Shown here: in pieces, positions 1-12,600 of the stretch
How positions within the stretch are numbered: the stretch's first letter is position 1
Layout of the letters: each line of letters starts with the position of its first letter
Source of the DNA: Cryptomeria japonica
Taxonomy: Eukaryota > Streptophyta > Pinopsida > Cupressales > Cupressaceae
DNA: 64,000 nt
Assembly: GCF_030272615.1 (NCBI RefSeq)
Contig: NC_081413.1
Coordinates: 565,639,010 to 565,703,009, forward strand
Reading direction: 5' to 3'
The notes under the pieces: generated by a model
Told to the model about the DNA's origin: nothing
The model's database searches: none
The model's input: the letters and a program-made list of their open reading frames with translations, nothing else
Program-made: the position numbers and the translations under genes

Positions 1-786
1 TCACAAGCAATTAGGGTTTACTTTGTAGGTTGCTCTAGTTTGCTTACTTGCATTTTAGGATCTTGCATACACACAAGGTTTTCACACACACATTACTTTT
101 ACAATACAACTTGGCTATTCGTGGAGGTGGAAATCATCAAAGTGGGGGTTTGACTAAGGCAAAACCCTATATAGCCACCTACAACCCCTTTTCAGATATA
201 AGTGCAGATTTCTGAATTCGAAGGACGCCGCAAGTTGCAGATCCGACGGAAGTGGACTAAGACAGGACAACACACCAAATTGCAGAGCAGAAACCTAGGA
301 CAAGGGCATGGGGTGCCCTGGTCCTGACAGGACAGGGGTGCTGGGCGCCCTGGTCCCTCAGACAACAACAGTTTTCAGCGCTTTTCGACAGCTTTCAGGT
401 TGCCAAAAGGAGCAGTTTCAGGTGCAGAATCAGGTCAGTGGTGCATGCGCCCCCGTCCCAAACATTTCCACTCATATTTTAACCCTAGGTACACATCTGC
501 ATACTCCTTTTATCCTTGTGTTTACAGCTTTTATCACTTAATCTCAATCTTGCAATCTTGTTACTAGTTCATACTTGCACTCTAGGGCTAGTAGTTGAAC
601 TTGCATCATTCTATCTATCATTTGCAACAAAGGAATAGAAATCCTAATAGGTAGCTCGTGGCTCTCTCTTCCACAAAAAGAAGTAGCCAATTGTGTGATA
701 CCTCTAGGCTCTTTCGTATTCCACAAGTGTGTGATTGAAAGTGAGATTAGGGCATGTTTTCTTAGTGTCACTTTTTCCCCTACACA
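1..786 (+). repeat. 5' LTR of Gypsy-A (3' part only)
   Basis: It aligns base by base with 7115-7931 and ends in TACACA three bases before a TGG-starting primer-binding site. It is 31 bp shorter than the matching part of the 3' LTR because it has one fewer copy of a GC-rich ~29 bp unit (302-360 here). A short reading frame at 308-541 lies in this LTR and is not considered a gene. Confidence 0.88.
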
Positions 787-789
787 TTT

Positions 790-808
790 TGGTGAACCCG
801 ATGTGAAC
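790..808 (+). other. Primer-binding site of Gypsy-A
   Basis: TGGTGAACCCGATGTGAAC begins three bases after the LTR end, starting with TGG as expected for pairing with a tRNA CCA end. The same core appears at the equivalent place in Gypsy-C and, with changes, in Gypsy-B. It is not the initiator-methionine type (TGGTATCAGAGC) seen in Copia-C. I cannot name the tRNA. Confidence 0.7.
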
Positions 809-1132
809 TCCAATCTTCTCTAATTCTGATTTATGTTTTCAAATTTGAGTATTTATGCCATTTCAAATTCAAATTTGTATTTACAAGTTTTTAATTTCTT
901 GCAAGATTCAAAAATTCAAGAGGAAATTTTTGCTAAAACCCTAATTTTTCAATTCAAAGTTGAACTTGTGGATAGCTTAATTGGGATCAATAATTGCAAA
1001 TCTGATTTAGGAACTCATTTGAATCATAAATTTAATTTTCTAAATCTACATTCTAAGTGCTTGCATCGGTTAAAATTAAACATTTCCTTCTATTTTGCAT
1101 GTGTTATCATTTGAAAGAGGAAAATTGTTGTC

Positions 1133-4100
1133 ATGATGCATTCATGTGATAATGGGTTAGCTTCCCTTGTTTCAATTTTTCCTTCTTCTCCTAAAGAACC
1201 TCCCCCCATCTAGAACAACATTTTAGTGCCTAAAAGAGTTGCTACCAATCCCTTTGAGACTCTCCCATTCTCTAAGGATGAAGACTTTAAGAGTAATCTT
1301 GACAATTCTCCTAAAATGTGCCCTTCCTATTTAGCTATCCTAGAGGAAGAGAATGATATCATAAACACCTTTCTTAATGTTACTTCACCTTCCCTACATG
1401 ATGCCTCTCTAAGTGAAAAGGTATTGATGGACATTGACTTATTTTCTCCTAAAGTTGGTCCTTCCAATGGGGGCATGTTAGTGCAACAAGAGGTTATGAA
1501 CACTTCTTTCAAAGATCTCCTTCCTAAGCATGAATCTTTGGAGAAATATGTTCATGTTCCTCCTAAAAAACACTCCCTTCATGAGGATCCTTTTGTGCAA
1601 GAAGATGACATTATCCCTACATTTCCTAGTGATGGCATTTCCTTTTCCAACAAAATTCCCACTAGAGATGATGAATTAATGATAAATGCTTACCCTTCTC
1701 CTAAAGTTTGTCTTACCCATAAGCATCCCTTAGAGAAAGAAGATGAAATAATAAGCAATTTCCTTAATTCTCTCTCCCCTAAAGATCATATTGAACATAT
1801 TTTGAGGAAAGAGGATGAGTTTAACACATCTATTGATGCTCTCCCTCCTAAGAATGAGGAATTAATAAACAATGTTATCTCCTCTCCCGAAATTGACAAT
1901 ACTTCAAACACTCCTTTCAACAACCTCACTATTTGGGATGAACCATTAGAAGAAGGTGTAGATTATTCTCTTCCTCATGAGAGAACCCCAGCCAAAGGGG
2001 ATGAAATCAAGATTGAAAACTCCCTTGATAGTTTCTCACCTTCCTTGAATCTCAATTATTCTCCCTCTAAAAATAAAGCATCTCCCTCTCCTCAACTTGG
2101 TTCTACTCATAAGGGTACCCTAGTTCAAAGAAAGATGGTTAACATCTCTTTCAAATATCTCCCTCTCAAAAGTGAGACTTTAAAGAGTAATGTTGATCCT
2201 TCTCCTAGAGAGTTTATTCCCCATGTAAATCCTTTGATGATAGACGATGATATGACTTTTCCTAGTATTACTCTTCCTACTAGAACATCAATGCCTACCC
2301 CTGGTCTCTCTCCTAAAATTGATTTAATCCATGATAAGATTTTAGTGCAAGAGAAGACTATCAATAATTCTTCCAACACTTTTGTTCATTCCTCTAAACC
2401 ATCCTCAATCAATTTGATACATGTGAATGAAACACCTAACAAACCTCTCTTCACTGTCCAAGGTGCTTGTCCTTCTCAAAATTCTCAACTTTTAAATAAG
2501 CCTATCTTAGTGGTTCAAGGTGGTTATGCTAATGATTCTTTTTGCACTCCTAAGAAACCTATTATTACTGTGTAAGGAGGTTATTCTACTAAGAGCCCTT
2601 ATGAGTATGCTAAGCAACTGACTAGAGAGAGTTATAATGCGGTTGCTCATACCTATAACACAAGAAACAATAGGCAACCTAATCCTCCTCCAGTTATCCC
2701 AACTTCACTTCCTCCCTCCCAACCTATTCTTCCTCAATCTCCTCGTATTTCACAAATGCTTAGTAAGGACTATGATCTCATAGAACAACTTAAAGCTACC
2801 CCTGCTAAGATATCCCTTTGGGATTTGATCCAAACTTCTTCCGCTCATCATGGAATGTTACAAGATGCCTTGAAAGATTTGAATGTTCCTCCACCTAATA
2901 CATCTAGTAATATAGTGTCTTTGGTTAACTCTGTGATGAATCCTAAAGCTCAAATTGTGTTTACTCAAGATGAGTTGCCTACTAGCGAAATTCAACATCA
3001 ATATGATCCCTTGATGATTGTGGTTATCATAAATGACACTGCTATAAGACGAACACTGGTAGATAATGGTTTTGGCCTTAATGTGTGTAGCATTAATCTA
3101 TTGCATAAGATGAATGTGGATACATCCCTTATTGAGCTTGGCTCTCATCCCATTTGAGGCTTTGATAATGTGGCTAAGTCTTCATTAGGTATTATCACCT
3201 TACCCATCACAGTGGGACCTATTACTTTGCCTACTCCTATCCATGTTATGTCGGGAAATCTAACATACAACTTGTTATTAGGGAGACCTTGGATTCACAG
3301 TATGCAAGCTGTCCCCTCTACATTGCATAGACAAGTTAAATTTATTTATAATAATAAGATATATACCTTGATAGGTGATACTAATTTTCAAGCTTGTTTG
3401 CAAACATCTACTTCCAAAGGGAGTTCTTCTAAGCCTTCCTCTTTTAGTGATGACTCGTTAAACAAGATACCTATGGATGAATCATTACCCTCTGATAATC
3501 AAAATTCTTTGGATGAGTCTAAAGTTCCTGAAGAAGATTCTTCTCAACTTGAATCTACACATGAAAAGGCTTTTGATCCTGAGAAGGTTCTCGCAAAAGA
3601 TGATTGGGGATCTCTTGATTTCAATCCCACCTTTGTAGGAGAGTATAGGGTTCCTCCTAGAGAGCTTAAAGTTAAAAAGAAGGAAGAAACTAGAGATCAA
3701 TCAGTCTTACCTGAACCTATGAGCAATAATTTTGTGGTTGCTTCTCAAACTTCTTCTCCTCACACCTCTAATTCTGAAGAATTTGATTCTTTGTCTTATG
3801 AAAAACCACCTTTTCTTTCTGAAATGGCTAATCGTTATGGTCATGGTTTTCATATTTTGGCTAAGAGTGGCTATAGTGGAAATGGTTGTGGCACAAATGA
3901 ACAAGGAATTAAAGTTCCTTTAGAACATAACATGCATGAATATTCCTTTGGACTTGGATATAATCTTTCTGAGCCCACCAAAGCATCTAAAAGACCATCT
4001 CTCAATGTGAATGCTATATTTAGTAGTAATGATGAACTCACTTCAACTAAATCATCTTCTACTTCTATCAACTCTTATTCCCCTCATAAGGAAATCTTGG

Positions 4101-4354
4101 TGATGAACAAATCTCTTTATGAATCCCCTCAAATTTCTAAATCCACTTATGAATCTTTATCTCCTAGTCATCATAAAGTCCTTTCCTCCAGGGATAAGGC
4201 TCTAATAAATTACACTCATCCCTCTTCTAAGATTTCTTGTGACTTTTCTTCTTCAATTTTTATCATTTTATACATGTTTTTGATCTCACTTATAGTTGAG
4301 CATTTAGCATGTCATATTCAAATACCTCATTCAATCTATCATGTCTTTAAATAA
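1133..4354 (+). pseudogene. Gypsy-A ORF: repeat-rich N-terminal region, retropepsin-like domain, G-patch; three nonsense codons
   Basis: One frame runs from the paired ATGs at 1133/1136 to 4354 (~1070 codons) and is broken only by TAG 1211-1213, TAA 2573-2575 and TGA 3155-3157, each one C-to-T change from a sense codon. Up to ~2570 it is a hydrophilic region of degenerate ~40-residue repeats built around acidic-I-I-x-x-F and L-S-P-K motifs. At ~3047-3330 there is a retropepsin-like domain with VDNGFG in place of D-T/S-G and the later LLLGRPWIHSM motif. At ~3823-3930 there is a weakened G-patch (GFHILAKSGYSGNG, EQGIKVPLE). This arrangement is known from plant Gypsy polyproteins upstream of RT, but here the frame ends without any RT. 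No gag zinc knuckle is visible. Confidence 0.8.
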
Positions 4355-6231
4355 CATTAATGGCTATTATGTTGCTCATCATTATGTGACATTGGTAGCT
4401 CATTTACTGGGGGCTCATTGTCATTCATGATGGTACAATTTCAAGTGCAATCATATTTTTTGAAGCAAAATAATAGCCTAATTTTCTATGTTATCTCTTC
4501 TTCCTATGGGGACAAGAGTGATTTCATACATCTCTTCTTTTTTGGGTTAAAATTTCCCTTTGGGGTAATAGTGTGGAAATATTGATCATCTTTGCTTTAG
4601 AATTCTCTTTTCCTAGATATGGGAGAAGATGTGTATTCTCTTTCTTATCCTACCCACTTCTTGTGAGGAGCATTTTACATACACTAATGTCTTTCTTGCA
4701 TGAACTCATGTGAGTATGTAGTACATTTTTCTTATGTCTAAATCTCTCCCTAGAAGATTGTGTAAGTCGTTCTCATTGTCCTTATCCTTGGGAGGCAATG
4801 ATCTTTCCTTATTTTTATCTAAGGATCCACTTTTTTCCTATTTCGTGGATGGTGTGAACTTTATTACTTGATGTTATTCCTTGTATGTATTTGTTGTTGT
4901 TTGTTCAAGGATTCTCTCTTACAAGTGGTGTAAGTCCTTGACTACAACCTCTTTTGCACTTGGTAAAATACATCCATAATGAATTCACTCTCCCAATTGG
5001 GTTAAAAAGAACGTCTTCCTTCATTAAGAATCACTTTCACCTCGCAAAAGAAGGAAGTATTGCATTCTTATTCTCTTCTTTGTCTTATTCTAGAAGATGT
5101 TATATTTGTCTAAGACAATTCCTCTCAGGGATAGGTGTCTTTTGTACAAAGATCTCTTCTCCTCTAAGGATCTCCTTTACACATACTACAAGATATCCCT
5201 TTTCAACTATCTTATCCTTGCTTAAAGAGTGCAAAACTCTCTTGCTTGGATCTATGACATTGTTGCATTTTTGGGGTATCTTCTTTTGTGATGAAGGTAG
5301 GTATCCTTGTTCTACTTTTCTTATGACATAAACATTACACTTTTTGAGCAATGGGTCATTCTCGGAACCAGAGCACAGACTCTTAGAGTGAGATGTCTCC
5401 ATTTTTATTTTATGCAAGGTGATTATTCTCGAAACCAGAGCACAGACTCTTAGAGCGAGATGTCATGCTTTTGTACTATACATATACAAGTTGTAGCATA
5501 CTCGGGCATAAACTCCTATGAGGTGCTTCTAACCTCCTTTACACACACATGCACGAGGTTGAGTGGAAACTAGCGGCATAAGGCTAGACTTTCTCACTCT
5601 CCTCCCTTACATGGATCACCTAGACAGACTCTAGGGGCTAGTTTTCCATGTCCTTTTTCCCATGGATCACCTAGACAAGATCTAGGGGTGAGAAGTCCAT
5701 GTTTTCTCTCTCACTATTCTTCTCATGGATCACCAATGTGTGTATTCATGCTTTTTTTCCTTTCTTTTCTTCTCTTTGCATTTTTTTTCCATTTACATCC
5801 TTAATCTTGTGTTAGAGAACTCTCAAATCCTCACACTCTTTGTTGTGTTGGAATTGAGATTTAGTCCTCTTTCTTACCAAATGATTCTCCATTAGTTTTT
5901 GATCTCATATCAAATCTTCTTGTGAGCATTTGTCATCAATATTCTTTAACAATTCGAAGTGGTAAACATGATACCCTGTTTCAACTCACTAAAATTAGCA
6001 AGTCAAAACAGGGGGGGCATATAGCTACCCTCAAATTTTCATCACCTTCCTTAGTAAGCATTAGGTGATTTTGTGATCTAACGTGTGTTTTGTAGGGTGT
6101 GGTTCCTAACTGTGTACTGCAGATACCGCTGGGGGCTTCATTCGATAGACTTATGGATATATCCTTTTTCAAATAATGTTTACTTTTCTGTACTTTAGCT
6201 TGCATATGCACGTAGTGTTCATATGACCGCT
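4355..6231 (+). other. Non-coding 3' interior of Gypsy-A with short repeat blocks
   Basis: About 1.9 kb sits where pol would be expected, and no conserved frame is seen. A ~37 bp block (GAACCAGAGCACAGACTCTT and following bases) occurs at 5361-5397 and 5428-5464. A CATGGATCAC block occurs at about 5610, 5661 and 5723, the first two followed by a CTAGGGG segment. Small ORFs here (for example 4954-5331) have no recognisable motif. Either this is what remains after pol was lost, or the family never had pol here. Confidence 0.6.
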
Positions 6232-6246
6232 AAAGTGGGGGCTAAA
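6232..6246 (+). other. Polypurine tract of Gypsy-A
   Basis: AAAGTGGGGGCTAAA lies directly before the TG of the 3' LTR. Gypsy-C has the nearly identical AAAGTTGGGGCTAAA at the same place, which supports both the boundary and a shared lineage. Confidence 0.75.
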
Positions 6247-7931
6247 TGTAGCATCGTAAATTGTACGCACTTGCTAGGGTGGTACAATTTCACACCTAGT
6301 TTAGCACCCGCCTTGGCGCATTTTGCATTTTGCATTGCATTTCCCCTTTAGCACTTAATTAATTAAATTAATTAGGTCTAAGGTTCTATTTTATCATCTC
6401 CCATATCATAAAGTTGGGCCCTTTTCATTAAAGTGTGCCCCTTTCATTTTATTCTTCCAATACATCATTTAATCTAAAACCCTAATTAGGTCCTATTTTG
6501 AACTTGGGGGCTTGATTTCGGGGGTCAAAACATCTTGAAATCACTTGTAACTTCAGGATTCTGTCTAAAATCATCATATCCGATGGCCCTGAAAATTTGG
6601 TGAAAAGTTGTCGGGACCATTACACCCGGAGAGGACCATGGCGCCCAGAGTGCACACGGTCCCAGACATTTTTCCCAAAGTTTTAGGAGCGCGACCCAAT
6701 CATAAAATAAAGCTTAACCCCAAGAAATTTGTGGGAGATTCAATCTCTAAGTCGGCCTAAAGTTGAAATTAAGACCTAGGGTTTCATATATAAGAGCTCT
6801 CTTTCTTCATTTGAAAGGATCCAGAATTTTGGTTTCAAGGGCCTTCTACGCAGCGAAAGAGCAGATCTTTGAAGACTTCAACAACATTCAAACATCCATC
6901 CATCAAGAATTCATCAAATTCATTCATCCATTTAGGGCTTTGAAGACATTGAAGAGCAATAGGGGGTCACTGACTGAAGATTGGCTTGTACCCCTCCCTT
7001 GGGGTTGGGTATGATTTCATGTTGTTTTCATGTCTTTGCATAAGCCTCATTATATCCTTTGTATTCATGCTTTAGATCACTTTACATCTTGATTTGGAGC
7101 ACTTACATTATCATTCACAAGCAATTAGGATTTACTTTGTAGGTTGCTCTAGTTTGCTTACTTGCATTTTAGGATCTTGCATACACACAAGGTTTGCACA
7201 CACACATTACTTTTACAATACAACTTGGCTCTTCGTGGAGGTGGAAATCACTAAAGCAGGGGTTTGACTAAGGCAAAACCCTATATAGCCACCTACAACC
7301 CCTTTTCAGATATAAGTGCAGATTTCCGAATTCGAAGGACGCCGTAAGTTGCAGATCCGATGGAAGCGGACTGAGATGGGACAACACACCAAATTGCAGA
7401 GTAGAAACCTAGGGGAAGGGCATGGGGCACCCTGGTCCTGATAGGATAGGGGCGTTGGGCACCCTTGTCCCTGGGACAAGGGCACTGGGTGCCCTGGTCC
7501 CTCAGACAACAACAATTTTCAGCACTTTTCGATAGCTTTCAAGTTGCCAAAAGGAGCAATTTCAGGTGCAGAATTAGGTCAGTGGTGCATGCACCCCCAT
7601 CCTGAACATTTCCACTTAGATTTTAACCCCAGGTACACATCTGCATTCTCCTTTTATCCTTGTGTTTAGAGCTTTTCATCACTTAATCTCAATCTTGCAA
7701 TCTTGTTACTAGTTCATACTTGCACTCTAGGGCTAGTAGTTGAACTTGCATCATTCTATCTATCATTTGCAACAAAGGAATAGAAATCCTAATAGGTAGC
7801 CCATGGCTCTCTCTTCCACAAAAAGAAGTAGCCAATTGTGTGATACCTCTAGGCTCTTTCGTATTCCACAAGTGTGTGATTGAAAGTGAGATTAGGGCAT
7901 GTTTTCTTAGTGTCACTTTTTCCCCTACACA
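6247..7931 (+). repeat. 3' LTR of Gypsy-A (1685 bp)
   Basis: It begins TGTAGCATCG and ends TACACA, within the TG...CA rule. Its last 817 bp match 1-786. A GC-rich unit of ~29 bp is present about three times at 7414-7503, against two in the 5' LTR. A TATA box at 6787-6793 marks the likely U3 promoter. The U3 part also holds a GGACC...GGTCC inverted motif at 6633-6662. Confidence 0.88.
6787..6793 (+). promoter_or_regulatory. Putative TATA box in the Gypsy-A LTR
   Basis: TATATAA lies ~540 bp into the LTR, ahead of the purine- and CT-rich stretch typical of an LTR transcript start. It is called by position and sequence only. Confidence 0.5.
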
Positions 7932-9235
7932 CAATATAAACCTCATAACACCAGATTTAACATGGAACCCCAAATAGAGAAAAACCACTATGGGATTTCG
8001 GACCCACTAAGAAATATACTCTTCTAAAGTATGCTCGGTTAAAAGCAAATCCTATTAAAGATTACAAACACATTGCTAGATGTGACCCGGTTAAGGGATT
8101 TCCCTCAGATGTGTTAGGATCTTCACTTTGTTAGAAGTGACCATGTCAAAGGATTTCAAACACTCAATCATATTGTCACCTTGTTAGAGGATTTACATAT
8201 AAGACTGTTAAGTCCACTCGGTTAAGAGATTTCCTGTCACTTTCACAAAATAATAGTAATACAATCTATCTACAACTTCACATCTAAAATGCTAAAGAAG
8301 AGTCCTATTTGTTCAATACAATCTAGACATAGAACTAATCTTGTCTATCTACTGGGCATCAATACTCTGTTATTCTAATAGGTCTTCAAGCTTCTGTGCT
8401 CGGTAATCACCATGTAGCATCCCTGTGCATACACTTGCCCGCATACATTGTTTATCAACAGTTTCCTATTTATAAACAATCTTCTAACCGCTTAGTCTCC
8501 TTGATCACATTTCCCACGATCAATCATAGCCATCAGATCTTCAATCTTGTCCAGGTTCATTATATCTTTTGATCTAAAAATGTTTTACCCTGTCTTGGAA
8601 CTTGCACATTCACCTTGGAACTTATGTTAGGGTAATATGGTTCAATTTGAGCTGTAGATCTTCTTGTCGACTTTCCATTGCTTTAGATTCGTTTAACAAA
8701 CTTCTTCCGCTGCTTGCCAATCATTGATCCTCTCCTGCTCATTAGCTTCTTTCATTAAATATCACATGTAAACATTTAATGCATTCTGTTATAGCTCAGT
8801 TACAACTTGGTGAATACTAAACTTCACTCGGTAGACATTTTGTCTTCATTAACCGACTGCAATAACTTTAGGGTTTACCGACTAGGTTCTTTGCTTGATA
8901 ACATCATATAGTATTAACCTTTACATTTTACAACATATGTATGATGTTAAAACAATCTAAAACATCAAGATCTCATCATTGTCTGACTCGGTAGAGTTTC
9001 CCATTGAATAACTTATCCCCTTATTCATCATATTCTTTCTTGTGTCTTTACCGACTCCTTTATAATCTTCATATCATATTTCTCAAGATATGGCAACATC
9101 ATACTGAATTAGAAAATCAATTTCTTGACATCAATGACAAAATAATAATATCAAGATAGTAAAACATCTTTAATCAGTTATGTCCATAATCATCAACAAC
9201 CTTCTCAATATCCTTATAATGTAATATTGCCAACA
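7932..9235 (-). repeat. Copia-type LTR fragment, interrupted by Gypsy-A
   Basis: Read on the minus strand it starts TGTTGGCAATATTACATT at 9235, a start shared with the other Copia LTRs in this window, and runs to 7932, where Gypsy-A replaces its end. Near that end it has wording shared with the solo LTR at 14974-15686 (GGGATTT, GACCCAC). A TATA-like TTTATAAATAGG lies on the minus strand near 8466-8478. It contains no ORF. I cannot tell whether it was a solo LTR or one end of a full element. Confidence 0.6.
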
Positions 9236-9601
9236 ATCAACTCTCCGCATTGTTTGAAATATGTCATGAAATGTGTGGGGAGGGATTAGTTGTCAAGCAT
9301 TATTGATTTTACTTGACAATTAGTCCACCCCAAATGGTCCTTAACCATAAGTCTTAGTAATTTGGTAACATGCTCATTATTGACGAGAACAAAAGGATGA
9401 TTAGAGGTGAAAATTCAAGGAGCTAGCAAAGGTGCTAAGAAAACAAATGATGTCCCTAGTAGAATTATATGAATTCAACTTTATGTTGATGTAATATGTA
9501 TGATTAATTATGACTAAACATATTAGTTACTAAATCTATGATTAGGGTCAAATTTATAGAAGCAATAAGAAACCTAAGAGAGAGAGGACAATTATGATTA
9601 T
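9236..9601. other. Short AT-rich gap with a hairpin
   Basis: No gene is seen. The arms 9276-9297 and 9312-9331 (GGGATTAGTTGTCAAG and CTTGACAATTAGTCC) form a good stem around a 14 bp loop, beginning TGTGGGG. It could be the true outer end of the giant LTR that follows, absent from the other LTR copy, or a separate small element. Confidence 0.4.
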
Positions 9602-12600
9602 TGTTACCAATTTCCCCTTCAGGTAAAAAATGGCTTCAGGAATCCTAGGTCCTTAAATTTTATTGCAAAATTTTTATTTGAGTTGATGCTAACAATGGAA
9701 ACAAAGTGAATCAAAATACTTGATATTTAATATGATAATGTTTGGAACATTAAAATTTGGTCCATTCCTCTTGGTCAATTTTTTAAAAAGGATCCCACAT
9801 TTAAAATAAAAAAAGGTCAAATAGAGTCCACCTTAGTTTTGGAGAGAAGTTAAAAAATTAAAGGAGAGGTCTCCATGTTGTCTAAAAGAAAATTCACGCA
9901 TCAAGGAGGCAGTTAGAGTTCAGAGAGAAGGATATCTACATGGCTTTAAGACAAATTTTTGCTACATGAAGAGGAAATCTATTTCAAGGAAGATATGATG
10001 CAACCAAAGCCTCTCAAGAGCTCCAATAGCAATTCAAAAGAAAGATTCATGCGTTGAAGAGAAGCATATCTTTGGTTGTGAAAGGGTTTCTTCAACATTC
10101 AAATGTCTCAATAATCTAATTTCAAAGGTTGGGCATAAAGAAGAGGTTGTGACAATAGAAGACACGTGAAATAACTCTTCTTAGATCCATATCAAGTTCA
10201 TGTCGAACCTATGAAGAGTTCATGCACATAAATATCTCCAAATAGGTCAATTTCATCTTCCTAAAACTCTCTCTTAGCCATTCAGAAAGGAAATTTTCAT
10301 GCTTGCATGCACATAAGAGAGTTTGTGAAGTTTTGTCTTTGAAACAAATTCACTTCAAAAGATCAGTGAAATGTGGATACAATATAAGGATATTTGGTTA
10401 TTGTAAGAGGTTAGGTTTTTTTGTAGAGATCTCTAATGGGATTCAAATCAATCAATAACAAGTAGAAGGTTTTTCAAACCCACACATGAACCCATGCATG
10501 AAAGTGATAAAGGTTAGTTTTAGGATTGTGAATGGAAGGGATTATTTATAACAACAACAAAGTGATCTCATTTTTAGTTTACTAAGGTCAAATCTTCTTG
10601 ACAACAAACAATAATTTGTTAGTCAAGATGTCAAAGAACCAAAGGAAAAAGCTTGATCACAATGGAAGGAAAGGTAACTATCAAGGCAATAATGACCAAT
10701 AGGAAGGGTCTTCTTAAGAGATATATACATCTAAAACCCTACTCTAGACAGTGACAAGATAGTGTTCACAAGCACTCGTATATGACAGCCTTCAAAGATG
10801 ATATAGATTAGTGGTTTGAAAGCAGTCACCATATGAACCACATATGATAATAGTCCTACAAAGACAACACAAAGTAGATAAAGACAATAATCTTTAGGAA
10901 AATATAGTAAAGAAAAAGGACAACGGATCTTGATTTGTACAAGGACATTCATATTCAAATAGAGCCATTGTAGTGAATAGATGAAGAGAGATTCATAGAA
11001 CTCAAAAGAGACAATACACAACAAATTGCAAGTCAAATGCCAAAGTAATAGTGGTAGAATTTCATTAAGGCCCTAGCCAAACAAAATCAATACTCTTGCA
11101 ACAGTCAAAGAACAACAAGAAGTCAGATCAGAGAGATGTAATAGTCATGGTAGTAGTCTAAAAGGGATGGTTCCAAAAGATATTCAAGCTTATTATTATC
11201 AAGCCTGACATCACAACTAAAGATTGATGGAAAGGGTACCATTCTCATACAAATATAAATGATAGACATGATGAATTACAAATAATACAGTAGGGTTTAA
11301 TGAAAGTCTTGAAGAAAACAATATTATTTGTCAAGCCACACCAAACAAAGTCCAAAACATGAAGTTCTAGGTCTATTCAAGCAAGGAGAAAACAAATGAA
11401 TTTCTTGTGTAGTTATAAAGGAATAAGAACAGGTCTGATACAAAGCACAATGAATATGAAAGACACTATCAAAGTCAAAATGTAGCTAGAAGGTATCTCA
11501 ATATAATGAGGGCTTGGTGAAGTGATGATCTAAATGCCACAAACCTTGTTAGGATAGTCACCTCACCAAAGACCTTGAGAGAAATCCCAACATAAAAATG
11601 AAAAGAGTTCATGTTTGGCAGGTTTAGAATAGTCATTACAAGATAAGCTTTATTCTAACACTGAAGATAGATGAATGTTGACAATCATAAGAGTTTCCAA
11701 ATCATACAGAGCCAATACATCTCAATCCACAAGAGATAACCATAGAGCCAAGTTTAAAAATAAAATTGCTTGTGATATGAGAAAATCTACCCAATCTCAG
11801 TCTTATTTTGAACATAACCATCAATCCTATGTGATAGTAATAAAACAAAAACAACATGATGTTTTGTTTACAGTCAAGGAAAGAAATAATTCAGAAGGAT
11901 TTTTATAGCATAGTTTAGAATGATGAGGTAAATGTATATAGTCATATCATTAAAAGGCATGCTATTAAGGGGACTTGTGAAGGAGATTAGAAAGCCAAGT
12001 GCTCAAAGTTTTAGTGACATATCAATAAGAGTCAATAGATTAAGAAGTCAAGTATAATAGGTATCTTAATGGTGAAAAGCAAGAAGACTCAAAACAAACA
12101 TGAACATGCAAGATTGAAACCCTTAAAGGATTTCTATGCCTAGAAATGTTTTCCAAACTTCAAGTTCAAGAAACCTCATGTCATGCATCAAATAGGAGTT
12201 TAATCAATCAGATTAGGATCATTATGCATTAATTCAAGCATTAGTAATGGTTGATTACAATGAAGCCATTGGTTCAACACCTAAAAAGAGAGGAAGTTTT
12301 GAAGGCTAGAATAGTTGTTCCACATCAATTAAGGAGCCCACGTGGGTACTATATCACTTGAGATAGGATTTGCAGCCGTTCAACTTTACTTTGCAGCTAT
12401 TATATGCCCTCTTCTCCTCATCAAATTCAACCCCAAAATCTTCATCATGCAAATTAGTGATAAAATCAAAATTGAAGTTAGAGTTAGACAACTAGTTGAA
12501 GATGAGTTTCAAGATCCAAAGAACTAGTTCAAGCTCAATCACATATGTCAATCAGAAGAAGCTCCTCTTTTCTTCTTTATTTCTGTTGGTTCTTGCTTTC

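Larger units (their letters stand above)
1..7931 (+). mobile_element. Gypsy-A: non-autonomous Gypsy-type LTR retrotransposon, 5' end outside the window
   Basis: The sequence at 1-786 recurs at 7115-7931, so the two copies are the LTRs of one element whose first ~870 bp lie before the window. The order LTR, primer-binding site, one long ORF, non-coding stretch, purine tract, LTR is that of an LTR retrotransposon on the plus strand. The ORF shows a retropepsin-like domain and a G-patch. I found no reverse transcriptase, RNase H or integrase in any frame, so mobilisation would need proteins supplied in trans. The protein motifs resemble plant Gypsy-type elements. The target duplication cannot be checked because the left flank is missing; the first bases after the element are caata at 7932. 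Confidence 0.88.

Noticed and set aside
544-813. 89-codon minus ORF, repeated at 7689-7988
   Set aside because: Present in both Gypsy-A LTRs because the LTRs are copies; antisense to the element and without motif.
4954-5331. 125-codon plus ORF (and antisense 5100-5417)
   Set aside because: Cys/Ser/Phe-rich, both strands open, no motif; treated as non-coding interior of Gypsy-A.
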